12,404 bases of DNA. Source: Spirochaetales bacterium (GTDB lineage: Bacteria; Spirochaetota; Spirochaetia; DSM-27196; SLST01). A program made the position numbers and the translations under genes. The notes beneath the pieces are model-generated. The model saw only the letters and a list, made by a program, of their open reading frames with translations, was not told the DNA's origin and ran no database searches. This document shows, one piece after another, positions 6,351 to 12,404 of this stretch; positions within the stretch are counted from its first letter, which is position 1, and the number at the start of each line of letters is the position of its first letter. The stretch lies in the NCBI GenBank assembly GCA_007130265.1, contig SLST01000379.1, positions 1 through 12,404 on the forward strand, in the 5' to 3' direction.

Positions 6351-7255
6351 ACGAGTCCCCTGCCGGTGAGCTTGACGAAGATGTCCTCGAGACTCGCCTC
6401 CTCGGTGTGAATGGTCATCAGCCGCGGGTCGTCGGCAACCGCCTTCAGCAGCTCTCCCGCCTCCCGCGTTCCGAGGTCGTAGACCTGCTCGTCCACGCCG
6501 CCGGAAGTACCGCCGCCGGAAGTACCGCCGCCGGAAGTACCGCCGTCGTCGTTCCGGCGCATCCGAACCCGCACCGACCGTCTTCCGTGCTCGATCTTGA
6601 GGTTCTCCGGGGCGTCCATCGCGACGATGCGCCCCTCGTTGATGAAGGCGACACGATCGGAGAGCTGGTCCGCCTCGTTCATGTCGTGAGTCGTGAGAAA
6701 GACCGCCGCGCCTCGCGCCGCCTCCTCCTTGATGATCGCTCGAATGGTGCGTGCCGAGACCGGGTCGAGCCCGTCGGTCGGCTCGTCGAGAAAGATCACC
6801 TCAGGCGTGTTGACGAGAGCGCGAGCGACCATCAGCCGCTGTCGCATGCCTTTCGAGTACCGTTTGACCCGGTCGTCACCGCGCTCGGAAAGCCCGACCC
6901 GACGCAGCGCGGCGGTCGTGTCGTAGCGACGCAGGCCGAACAGTCGCGAGAAGAACTCCAGGTTCTCCCGGCCCGTCATCTCCGTGTAGAGGTTCTTCTC
7001 TTCGAAACAGACGCCGATCCGCCGGTGAAGCTCGACCCGGTTCGATCCATTCTCGTACCCGAGCATCCGGACCGACCCTTCGTCCGGAGCCAGCATACCG
7101 GTGAGTATCTTCACCGTCGTCGACTTCCCCGCGCCGTTCGGACCAAGGAAGCCGACGACCTCGCCGGTGGCGACCGAGAAGCTGATGCCGTCTACCGCGC
7201 GCGTGCGGCCGTAGGAGTAGCGGACCCCGTCGGCCTCGATAGCGTGAGCGCTCAT
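6347..7255 (-). CDS. ABC exporter ATP-binding protein with GGTSG repeat
   Basis: This is a 302-residue cytoplasmic ATPase that powers the two permeases encoded downstream. The motifs in order are Walker A GPNGAGKST (38-46), the Q-loop region CFEEKNLY (83-90) where Glu replaces the usual Gln, the signature YSKGMRQR (133-140), Walker B VIFLDEP (153-159) with Glu158, and the switch histidine TTHD (His190). A C-terminal DUF4162-like domain (about 225-302) ends with EEASLEDIFVKLTGRG and is interrupted by three GGTSG units (238-252). The ATG at 7255 is chosen over the in-frame GTG at 7267 because GGAGG (7261-7265) sits 5 bases before it. A perfect inverted repeat over the probable promoter suggests repression, possibly relieved by the exported compound. 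Drug or antibiotic-type export is the usual role of the family; the substrate here is unknown. Confidence 0.93.
   Translation of the reverse strand: MSAHAIEADGVRYSYGRTRAVDGISFSVATGEVVGFLGPNGAGKSTTVKILTGMLAPDEGSVRMLGYENGSNRVELHRRIGVCFEEKNLYTEMTGRENLEFFSRLFGLRRYDTTAALRRVGLSERGDDRVKRYSKGMRQRLMVARALVNTPEVIFLDEPTDGLDPVSARTIRAIIKEEAARGAAVFLTTHDMNEADQLSDRVAFINEGRIVAMDAPENLKIEHGRRSVRVRMRRNDDGGTSGGGTSGGGTSGGVDEQVYDLGTREAGELLKAVADDPRLMTIHTEEASLEDIFVKLTGRGLV
6496..6540 (-). repeat. Three perfect copies of a 15-base in-frame repeat
   Basis: The unit CGCCGCCGGAAGTAC (plus strand) is repeated three times without a mismatch at 6496-6510, 6511-6525 and 6526-6540, followed by CGCCG. Being a multiple of three, it adds GGTSG units to the ATPase without breaking the frame. 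It falls in a Gly/Ser/Thr-rich loop of the C-terminal domain, where length change should be tolerated. Confidence 0.95.
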
Positions 7256-7260
7256 CCGGA

Positions 7261-7265
7261 CCTCC
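7261..7265 (-). promoter_or_regulatory. Shine-Dalgarno of the ABC ATPase gene
   Basis: GGAGG on the minus strand lies 5 bases before ATG 7255 and decides that start over the in-frame GTG at 7267, which would itself overlap the site. Confidence 0.75.
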
Positions 7266-7269
7266 ACAA

Positions 7270-7293
7270 GTTGTACTAAGACAATAGTACAAC
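7270..7293. promoter_or_regulatory. Operator-like perfect inverted repeat before the ABC exporter operon
   Basis: GTTGTACTA-N6-TAGTACAAC is a perfect 9+9 base dyad in the 42-base gap between the deacetylase stop (7298) and the ATPase start (7255). It is AT-rich against a GC-rich background and has no T run after it, so it is not a terminator. It covers the candidate -10 box (7284-7289) and the expected transcription start, as a repressor site would. GntR-family (YtrA-type) regulators often control such ABC operons from similar symmetric sites; that link is inference, and no regulator gene lies in the window. Confidence 0.7.
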
Positions 7294-7312
7294 AAGATCA
7301 GGTTTTGCGCAA
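7284..7312 (-). promoter_or_regulatory. Candidate promoter of the ABC exporter operon
   Basis: On the minus strand, TTGCGC (7312-7307, three of six to TTGACA) and TACTAT (7289-7284, four of six to TATAAT) are separated by 17 bases. The -10 is inside the inverted repeat and the -35 lies in the end of the deacetylase gene. The expected start near 7277 leaves a leader of about 20 bases containing the GGAGG site. Confidence 0.45.
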
Positions 7313-8308
7313 GAGGGCGTGCGAGAGAAACGGCGGGTACGGCTCCCACGCGCGCTCGCCGTACCCGCCGGCCATGAGCCAGGCCTGAGGGATCGACAGG
7401 CGCCTGAGAAAGTCGAAAATCTCGACGTCGCGCTCATAGATCTGGTTGAGCGTCAGACGGAGGTCTGCGGTTGACGGCAACTCATCGTGCTCGTACGGGT
7501 CGGCTCCGGCAAGGACGTAGGCAATGTCCGGCCGGGGATATCGGCTGAGCTCCTCGAGCGCCCCGGTCAACCGTGGCACGTAAGAGGCTTCTTCGCCGGC
7601 GGCGACCGGTACGTCGATATCGCTCGGAATATGACTCGGGTGCGGACTCCCGTCTGCGTCGAGCTCCGGAAGGTCGAGAGGCCAGCCGTGCGCCATGTGA
7701 ACGCTCAGCGTGATGATCGACTCATCGCCCCGCGCGAGCGCCGCGGTTCCGTCGCCCTTGTGCGCGTCAACGTCGATGACCCAGGCGCGCCTGATCTCAC
7801 CGTCGTGCTGCAGCCGGCGAATCGCGACCACCGAGTCGTTGACGACGCAGAACCCGTGTCCGAAGGCGTAGTGTCCGTGGTGCGACCCGCCTCCGAGGTA
7901 GAAGCAGAACCCGCGCCGCAGCGCCTCCCTGCCGCACTGGTACGATCCGGCGAGCGCGCGCAGCGTCCCGTCGAACATCTGCGAGAGCGGACGTGTGGCG
8001 ATCGTCGGGTCGTAGCGGTGGTACGCGCCGTGCTCGTCTATGAGCTCAAACACCGAAACCAGCACCGACTCGAGCCCGTCCCCGAAGAGCCGATCGACGT
8101 AGGCCGGGTCGTGCACGCGTTCGAGATCGGCCCGTGCGATCGTGCTTCCGTCCGGACCGATGAGCCAGTCCGACTCCGACCCGAGCGCGGGATTCGCGCG
8201 AAGTGCGCTGAGTATTTGCTCCGGGCGATTGCGGGCGGTCGGGATGAGAATGCCGAACTCGCGAATCGGGGCTCTCGTCCCCTCGTACCGCAGAACCACC
8301 GCGCTCAC
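7298..8308 (-). CDS. Histone deacetylase family amidohydrolase
   Basis: This is a 336-residue zinc amidohydrolase of the arginase/deacetylase fold. Bacterial members remove acetyl groups from protein lysines, polyamines or small metabolites in the cytoplasm. The catalytic landmarks are the His pair His143-His144 in GGGSHHGHY (139-147), GHGFCVVND (150-158), the zinc ligands Asp181 and His183 in DVDAHKGDGT (179-188), Asp270 in AGADPYEHD (267-275), and Tyr316 in GGYGERAW (314-321). Lys184 stands where relatives usually carry His or Gln. The start is GTG 8308, which overlaps the stop of the SDR gene as GTGA with no separate Shine-Dalgarno sequence, so translation depends on the upstream gene. The resemblance is closest to class IV-like (HDAC11-type) enzymes; the substrate is not predictable. 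Pairing with an SDR enzyme hints at a small acetylated metabolite. Confidence 0.88.
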   Translation of the reverse strand: MSAVVLRYEGTRAPIREFGILIPTARNRPEQILSALRANPALGSESDWLIGPDGSTIARADLERVHDPAYVDRLFGDGLESVLVSVFELIDEHGAYHRYDPTIATRPLSQMFDGTLRALAGSYQCGREALRRGFCFYLGGGSHHGHYAFGHGFCVVNDSVVAIRRLQHDGEIRRAWVIDVDAHKGDGTAALARGDESIITLSVHMAHGWPLDLPELDADGSPHPSHIPSDIDVPVAAGEEASYVPRLTGALEELSRYPRPDIAYVLAGADPYEHDELPSTADLRLTLNQIYERDVEIFDFLRRLSIPQAWLMAGGYGERAWEPYPPFLSHALLRKT

Positions 8309-9153
8309 CGCGCGTCACGCCAGCTGTGAGAGGGCTTCCATCCGAAGAAGCGCTCCATCTTGCCGCAATCGAATACCGACTCGAAGTCCCCGTGCTCTGC
8401 GGCGAAGTTGCCTTCGCGTCCGTAGCGCTGCCGGACCGCCTCTCTGATGGGAACCTCGATGCACGTGTCCGCGGCGGCGATCAGGAACACCTCGTGGCCG
8501 CCGCTCTCTCCTTCGAGCGCGGCGCGAAAGGCGGAGCCGACATCTCGGGCGTCGATGTAGCTCCAGAAGTTCGCGCTTCCCGGACCGGGGAACTGCTCAC
8601 GTCGCGGCCCGAGCATCTCGTCGGAGAGCTCCGGAGGGATCACGTTGTTGATACGGAGCGTACAGATGGCCATCGTCGGATAGCGCACCGCGAGCGAATC
8701 GGCGATCACCTCGCTCAGGTACTTGCTGAGCGCATAGGCGTTCGGACTCGCGACGCGATCGTCTTCGGTGAAGGGGAAGCGAGATGGCAACTCGTCGGTC
8801 GTCAGCCAGCCGGTCGCCATCTCGCTTCCGGCGTTGACGAAGCGGGGCACGCCAAAGTCACCACTCGCCTGCATGACGTTGTACGTGATCATCGTATTGC
8901 CGCGGAACGTATCGCTTCGCGCGAAACCGCCGGGAGACGGATTCGCGGCTAGGTGACACACCCCATCGGGGCGAAACTCCCCGAACACGTCGTAGACCGC
9001 GCCGGCGTCTTCCAGATCGATACGCACCGTCGGAACGTGCAGCGAGTCGAGCCGCTCCCGATCGACGTTGATGACCTCGTGTCCGGCCCCGGTGAGCTCG
9101 ACGACGACGTGTCGCCCTGCCCTGCCGCTTCCTCCGGTTACTACTACACGCAT
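8305..9153 (-). CDS. NAD-dependent epimerase/dehydratase (extended SDR)
   Basis: This is a 282-residue extended short-chain dehydrogenase/reductase, the group that oxidises, epimerises or dehydrates nucleotide sugars and related compounds. The N-terminal Rossmann motif TGGSGRAG occupies 6-13, with an acidic residue, Asp31, at the end of the second strand, favouring NAD over NADP. LAANPSP (68-74), the catalytic Ser110 in NAGSEM, and the Tyr140-x3-Lys144 pair (YALSK) follow. The C-terminal part (about 165-282) binds the substrate and ends with FGWKPSHSWRDAR, a form common in epimerases. The ATG at 9153 has GGAGG (9158-9162) 4 bases upstream; the frame is open to 9213, but the Rossmann strand starts at the chosen ATG. 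The last bases overlap the deacetylase start. The substrate is unknown. Confidence 0.9.
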   Translation of the reverse strand: MRVVVTGGSGRAGRHVVVELTGAGHEVINVDRERLDSLHVPTVRIDLEDAGAVYDVFGEFRPDGVCHLAANPSPGGFARSDTFRGNTMITYNVMQASGDFGVPRFVNAGSEMATGWLTTDELPSRFPFTEDDRVASPNAYALSKYLSEVIADSLAVRYPTMAICTLRINNVIPPELSDEMLGPRREQFPGPGSANFWSYIDARDVGSAFRAALEGESGGHEVFLIAAADTCIEVPIREAVRQRYGREGNFAAEHGDFESVFDCGKMERFFGWKPSHSWRDAR

Positions 9154-9157
9154 GCCA

Positions 9158-9162
9158 CCTCC
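9158..9162 (-). promoter_or_regulatory. Shine-Dalgarno of the SDR gene
   Basis: GGAGG on the minus strand, 4 bases before ATG 9153, fixes the start. The rest of the 56-base gap (9154-9209) holds a small GAGGC-TCC-GCCTC hairpin (9166-9178) and no convincing promoter. Confidence 0.65.
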
Positions 9163-9209
9163 ATTGAGGCTCCGCCTCGACTCTATTGTGGCGTCCCGCG
9201 TGAGAAGCG

Positions 9210-10463
9210 TCAAATACCCGGAAGTCGGCCGTCGGCGCCGAAGAGCAGCGACGAATGCGCGGAGATGGTGAGGTCCGTGCGGTCCCTGACGACATCGCAG
9301 GCGGGAGCCGAGAGGAGCATCGACGAGAGGTCGAGCGTGCTGCGAATCCGCACGATGCGAGCCTGCTCGATCGCGGACGCGGGATCCGCGTGGAGCCCGG
9401 CGAACCGAACCGCGGCACGAATCGCATCGCGCTGGTCTGCGGCCACGTAGGGCACCTTGATGCGCTCGCTGAAGCTGCTCGTCAGACCGTTTTCGTAGGT
9501 CGCACGGAAGTCGATCGCGTCGTAGAGCTCGCGCGTGATGACGTCGGCAAGCCCTATCCCGATCGCGTTCCCGTGGCTCGCGGGCGTCAGCCTCAGCACG
9601 ACGAGGCTGCGCACGCGGGGCCGCTCGGGTTCCGGCTCGCCGGCTATCCGGATTCGGCCGATCACGCCGGTGTCGAGGCCCGTTCCGCTCTTGTCCTTGC
9701 CCATCTCATCGACGATCAGAAGATCGATGTCATCGAGCGGCAGCGAAGGCATCGTCTGCTCGGCGAGGCGGAGCAGGTCGCGCTCGAGCGGTTCGATCCG
9801 GTCGGCGCGCGCCGCGCGCACGACCATAGGCTCGTCGTTCGCGTTCTCGACGACGGCGACCCCCCCGAGCACCTTCCCGGTCGCCAGTATCCGTCTCGCG
9901 GCCGGCAGGAGCTCTTCCTTCAGGCCCCGGATCCCGAGACCGTGCACCGCGAGCGCCTGTGCGTGCTTCCCGAGGCCGATCACGCTCATTTTGAGCAGCC
10001 CGCTCTCCGGGAATCCGTGAAAGTCGGTGTGCGGCTTGACCCGGTTGATGAGCAGCACGCCGTCGGACTCCCACGCGTGGCGGTCCATGAAGACCTCGAC
10101 GTCAAGACCGGAGGAGTCGAGCGAGACCGTCTCCATCGAAGAGCGGATCGGGACTCCCATCGTCGCTTCGGTCACGCCGTAGGAGGCGAGGACGGCGGTC
10201 TGTCCCTCAGCTGTCGCCCCTCCGTGGCTGCCCATCGCCGGCACTACGAACGGCCGCGCACCGCGCGCCGACAGCCAGTCGAGCGCCGACTTCACGATCC
10301 GGTCGATCGAGCCTATGCCTCGGCTTCCCACCGCCACGGCGAGCCGCGCGCCGGCGGCGAACGAAAGCTGTGACTCGTCAAGCGCCTCATGCACCGCCGT
10401 AGCGATGTCGCTGATCGCCTCGCCGCGGAGGCGCTGCCGCGCGGAGTACATGCGAACGTTCAT
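9210..10463 (-). CDS. LarA-superfamily (nickel-pincer) isomerase-like protein
   Basis: This 417-residue protein resembles the lactate racemase LarA superfamily (DUF2088-like), whose studied members use a lysine-bound nickel-pincer nucleotide to racemise or epimerise 2-hydroxyacids by hydride transfer. Against Lactiplantibacillus plantarum LarA (catalytic His108 and His174, cofactor Lys184, nickel ligand His200), I see His80 in AMGSHGG, His145 in RVKPHTDF, Lys158 in ESGLLKMS and His174 in LAVHGLG. The Lys-to-His gap is 16 residues in both proteins, and the His-to-His gap is 65 here against 66. VDEMGKDKSGTGLD (251-264) is another strongly patterned segment. The start is ATG 10463, which shares one base with the proS stop (TGATG); an in-frame TTG at 10466 is less likely. 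No larB, larC or larE homologue is in the window. The substrate is unknown; the residue mapping is by eye. Confidence 0.75.
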   Translation of the reverse strand: MNVRMYSARQRLRGEAISDIATAVHEALDESQLSFAAGARLAVAVGSRGIGSIDRIVKSALDWLSARGARPFVVPAMGSHGGATAEGQTAVLASYGVTEATMGVPIRSSMETVSLDSSGLDVEVFMDRHAWESDGVLLINRVKPHTDFHGFPESGLLKMSVIGLGKHAQALAVHGLGIRGLKEELLPAARRILATGKVLGGVAVVENANDEPMVVRAARADRIEPLERDLLRLAEQTMPSLPLDDIDLLIVDEMGKDKSGTGLDTGVIGRIRIAGEPEPERPRVRSLVVLRLTPASHGNAIGIGLADVITRELYDAIDFRATYENGLTSSFSERIKVPYVAADQRDAIRAAVRFAGLHADPASAIEQARIVRIRSTLDLSSMLLSAPACDVVRDRTDLTISAHSSLLFGADGRLPGI

Positions 10464-12214
10464 CAACCGGCTGTCTCCGGGGAGCGACTCGCCGCAGCGT
10501 CAAGCGGCGCCTGCAGGGCGCGAAGCTGTTCGACGACCCACGCGACCGCCTCAGCCCGCGGGACAAGCCCGCGGTCCGCCTCGTGGCGCAGCTTCGTCTC
10601 CACGCTCTGCGCCTCGAGACTCCGCTTGCTCACCGTAAGCCGAACCGGAAACCCGAGGAGATCCGCGTCGTTGAACATCACCCCGGGACTCTCACCACGG
10701 TCGTCGTAGAGCACATCGATTCCTGCCGCCAGAAGCTCCTCGTACAGAGCGTCGGCCTCTTCACCTCCCCCCTTCAAAGCCACGAGGTGCACGCGGTACG
10801 GCGCCACGCTCACCGGCCACCGCAGGCCGGCTTCGTCGTTGAACTCCTCGGCGATGCTTGCAAGCAGACGCCCGACGCCGATGCCGTAGCTGCCCATAAT
10901 CACCGGCTTACGCTTGCCGTCTTCGTCGAGGAAGTAGCAGTTCATCGCCTCCGAATAGCGGGTGCCGAGTTTGAAGATGTTCCCGAGCTCGACGCCGCGG
11001 TGAGATTCCAGTGGGTTCCCGCAGACGGGACAGGGATGCCCCGCCTGCGCGGCGGCGATGTCGGTTACGACGTTCGCGGTGAAGTCGCGCCCGTAGTTCA
11101 CGTTGCGCGTGTGAAAGCCCTCCCGATTCGCTCCGGCGACGAGATTCGGGCTCGACTCGATACTGAGGTCGGCGATGACCTCGACGTCACGCAGTCCGGC
11201 GGGACTCGCGTACCCGGGCACGGCGCCGACGGCGGCGATCTCCTCCGCGCGAGCCGGGCGCAGGGCGCGGGCGCCGGCGGCGTTGGCGAGCTTGGTCTCG
11301 TTCACCTCGAGATCACCGCGGATTACGGCAAAGACGAGCTTCTCTTCCTCGTCGTTGATCTCGGCCACCATGAAGACCGCCTTCGCGGTACGGCTCTTCG
11401 GCACCCCGAGCAGGCGAGCAAGATCCTCGATCGTGCTCGAGTTGGGGGTCGCGACCTCTTCAGCGCCAAGGAGCTCCTCGCGCTCCGGCGCATCACGCCG
11501 GAAGGCGGCGACCTGCCTGTTCGCCCGGAACCCGCAGGAAGGACAGACCATGAGCGTATCCTCGCCGATCGGCGTCAGGTACATGAACTCGTGCGCGACC
11601 TTGCCGCCCATCATGCCGACGTCGGACTTGACCGCGAGCACATCGAGTCCGCATCGCGCGAAGATCCGATGGTACGCCTCGTAGTGACGGTCGTACTGCC
11701 GATCGAGTCCCGCCTCATCGCGGTCGAGACTATAGCTGTCCTTCATCGTGAACTCGCGAACCCGTATCAGCCCCGCCCGGGGACGCGGGTCGTCCCGCCA
11801 CTTCGTCTGGAGGTGGTAGACCAGGCGCGGCAGCTGCCGGTAGCTTCGCACCTCCTGGCGCACGAGATCGCTCACCGCCTCCTCGTGCGTCATGGCGAGC
11901 ACCATGTCGCGCTCCTGACGGTCGGTGAACCGCGTGAGCTCGGGGCCGATCACGTCCCATCGCCCCGACTCCTTCCAGATGTCCGCGGTGTTGACGACCG
12001 GCATCAGCAGCTCCTGGCCGCCGATCCGGTTCATCTCCTCCCGGATGATGGCGCTGATCTTCTCGACCGCGCGCCATCCGATGGGAAGATAGCTGAACAC
12101 CCCTGCGCCGAGCTGCCGGATACATCCGGCGCGCACGAGCAGTTTATGGCTCGTGACATCCACGTCGGCCGGCGCTTCGCGCAGTGTTTGCCCAAACAGC
12201 TGTGACATCCGCAT
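10463..12214 (-). CDS. proS: Prolyl-tRNA synthetase, bacterial type with editing insert
   Basis: ProS attaches proline to tRNA-Pro in the cytoplasm. The 583 residues match the long bacterial form (E. coli is 572). The order is class II motif 1 region TSHKLLVRAG (21-30), ELLMPVVNTADIWKESGRW (68-86), the TxE loop THEE (109-112), motif 2 KWRDDPRPRAGLIRVREFTMKDSYS (138-162), the INS editing domain (about 229-393), then VELGNIFKLGTRYSEAMN (408-425), motif 3 IMGSYGIGVGRLL (439-451), and the anticodon-binding domain (about 470-570). Two CxxC pairs (Cys224/227 and Cys395/398) sit at either edge of the editing insert. ATG 12214 is chosen because GAGGAG (12221-12226) lies 6 bases upstream; TTG 12217 is too close to it and ATG 12208 is a fallback. 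It shares a base with the LarA-like gene. The identification is essentially certain. Confidence 0.97.
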   Translation of the reverse strand: MRMSQLFGQTLREAPADVDVTSHKLLVRAGCIRQLGAGVFSYLPIGWRAVEKISAIIREEMNRIGGQELLMPVVNTADIWKESGRWDVIGPELTRFTDRQERDMVLAMTHEEAVSDLVRQEVRSYRQLPRLVYHLQTKWRDDPRPRAGLIRVREFTMKDSYSLDRDEAGLDRQYDRHYEAYHRIFARCGLDVLAVKSDVGMMGGKVAHEFMYLTPIGEDTLMVCPSCGFRANRQVAAFRRDAPEREELLGAEEVATPNSSTIEDLARLLGVPKSRTAKAVFMVAEINDEEEKLVFAVIRGDLEVNETKLANAAGARALRPARAEEIAAVGAVPGYASPAGLRDVEVIADLSIESSPNLVAGANREGFHTRNVNYGRDFTANVVTDIAAAQAGHPCPVCGNPLESHRGVELGNIFKLGTRYSEAMNCYFLDEDGKRKPVIMGSYGIGVGRLLASIAEEFNDEAGLRWPVSVAPYRVHLVALKGGGEEADALYEELLAAGIDVLYDDRGESPGVMFNDADLLGFPVRLTVSKRSLEAQSVETKLRHEADRGLVPRAEAVAWVVEQLRALQAPLDAAASRSPETAG

Positions 12215-12220
12215 CAAGTA

Positions 12221-12226
12221 CTCCTC
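12221..12226 (-). promoter_or_regulatory. Shine-Dalgarno of proS
   Basis: GAGGAG on the minus strand lies 6 bases before ATG 12214 and supports that start over TTG 12217 and ATG 12208. Confidence 0.7.
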
Positions 12227-12250
12227 TGCTTCACTTTCTCCGGTGCGACG

Positions 12251-12279
12251 AGCCTACCACAGGGAGGCCCGAACGTCAT
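12251..12279 (-). promoter_or_regulatory. Candidate promoter of proS
   Basis: On the minus strand, ATGACG (12279-12274, four of six to TTGACA) and TAGGCT (12256-12251, three of six to TATAAT, preceded by an extended-10 TG) are 17 bases apart. The site lies inside the end of the upstream gene, and its -10 starts on that gene's TAG stop. With only 39 bases between the genes, read-through from upstream is an equal possibility. Confidence 0.35.
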
Positions 12280-12404
12280 CATGCGGAACGGTCAGGTACC
12301 GCTCGGGAATCTCCCAGACGACGAACCGCGGCGGCACGTCGGTGATCGTCTCTCCGGACAGGTAGGCGCGCATCGGCTCGAATGGTCCCTCACCCTCCTC
12401 GGCG
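12254..12404 (-). CDS. C-terminal end of an unidentified protein
   Basis: The minus-strand frame is open from the right edge to a TAG at 12256-12254, giving the last 50 residues of a protein. The tail runs from PFEPMRAYLSG through VPPRFVVWEIPERYLTVP to DDVRASLW at the end. The regular alternation of charged and hydrophobic residues, and codon use like that of its neighbours, indicate real coding sequence, but I do not recognise the family from this piece. It is upstream of proS on the same strand with a 39-base gap, so the two may share a transcript. Confidence 0.6.
   Translation of the reverse strand, partial: AEEGEGPFEPMRAYLSGETITDVPPRFVVWEIPERYLTVPHDDVRASLW

Noticed and set aside
6407..7279. 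A 290-codon plus-strand open frame opposite the ABC ATPase
   Set aside because: The minus strand carries all ABC motifs; the plus frame is antisense and has no ribosome site or domain.
7270..7293. The 9+9 inverted repeat as a terminator of the deacetylase gene
   Set aside because: It is AT-rich and has no T run on either side, and it covers the next gene's promoter, so an operator is the better reading.
9166..9178. GAGGC-TCC-GCCTC hairpin upstream of the SDR gene as terminator or attenuator
   Set aside because: The stem is only 5 bases with no T run, and it lies just before the ribosome site; chance is likely in this GC-rich DNA.
9255..10373. A 372-codon plus-strand open frame opposite the LarA-like gene
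   Set aside because: The LarA-like gene has clear conserved motifs, while this frame is the antisense reading with no recognisable domain.
10583..12205. A 540-codon open frame on the plus strand, antisense to proS
   Set aside because: It is a shadow of the GC-rich codon pattern of proS; its composition is rich in Arg, His and Asp and shows no family motif.

Overview
The window is a tightly packed stretch of GC-rich bacterial chromosome with ten protein genes and almost no spare DNA. The longest gap between genes is about 56 bases. Two genes are cut by the window edges. I see no RNA gene, CRISPR array, insertion sequence or phage gene. The content (prolyl-tRNA synthetase, class II photolyase, ABC and MATE exporters) is that of a free-living, GC-rich bacterium. 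The phylum cannot be fixed from the sequence alone.

Left block (1-1934, minus strand): an HD-domain nucleotidase of the YfbR/HDDC2 type runs through a 4-base ATGA overlap into a class II CPD photolyase, which leaves the window at base 1. Facing away from them (1982-4194, plus strand) are an alpha/beta hydrolase and a 12-helix MATE exporter. The HD, hydrolase and MATE genes all lack a Shine-Dalgarno sequence, and each has a -10-like box 6-8 bases before its start codon, so they look like leaderless transcripts. The HD and hydrolase promoters overlap back to back around a short dyad.

Centre (4216-7298, minus strand): a three-gene ABC-2 exporter operon consists of one ATPase and two different permeases joined by two ATGA overlaps. 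It converges on the MATE gene across a 21-base gap that contains a 17-base-period duplication and a weak hairpin terminator. Upstream of the ATPase lies a perfect 9+9 base inverted repeat over the probable promoter, the best candidate operator in the window. The ATPase also carries three perfect copies of a 15-base repeat, encoding GGTSG units in a loop of its C-terminal domain.

Right block (7298-12404, minus strand), in transcription order: the tail of an unidentified gene, prolyl-tRNA synthetase, a LarA-superfamily protein, an SDR epimerase/dehydratase and a histone-deacetylase-family amidohydrolase. ProS and the LarA-like gene overlap by one base (TGATG), and the SDR and deacetylase genes by four (GTGA). 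The LarA-like protein keeps the His/His/Lys/His spacing of the nickel-pincer racemases, although no cofactor-synthesis genes are visible here. All genes from 12404 to 4216 share one strand and could be partly co-transcribed, but the operator dyad suggests the exporter has its own control.

No wholly new system is evident. The most interesting points are the divergent leaderless promoters, the exporter operator, the nickel-pincer protein of unknown substrate next to proS, the coupled SDR-deacetylase pair, and an apparent Asp-to-Asn change in the HD protein.
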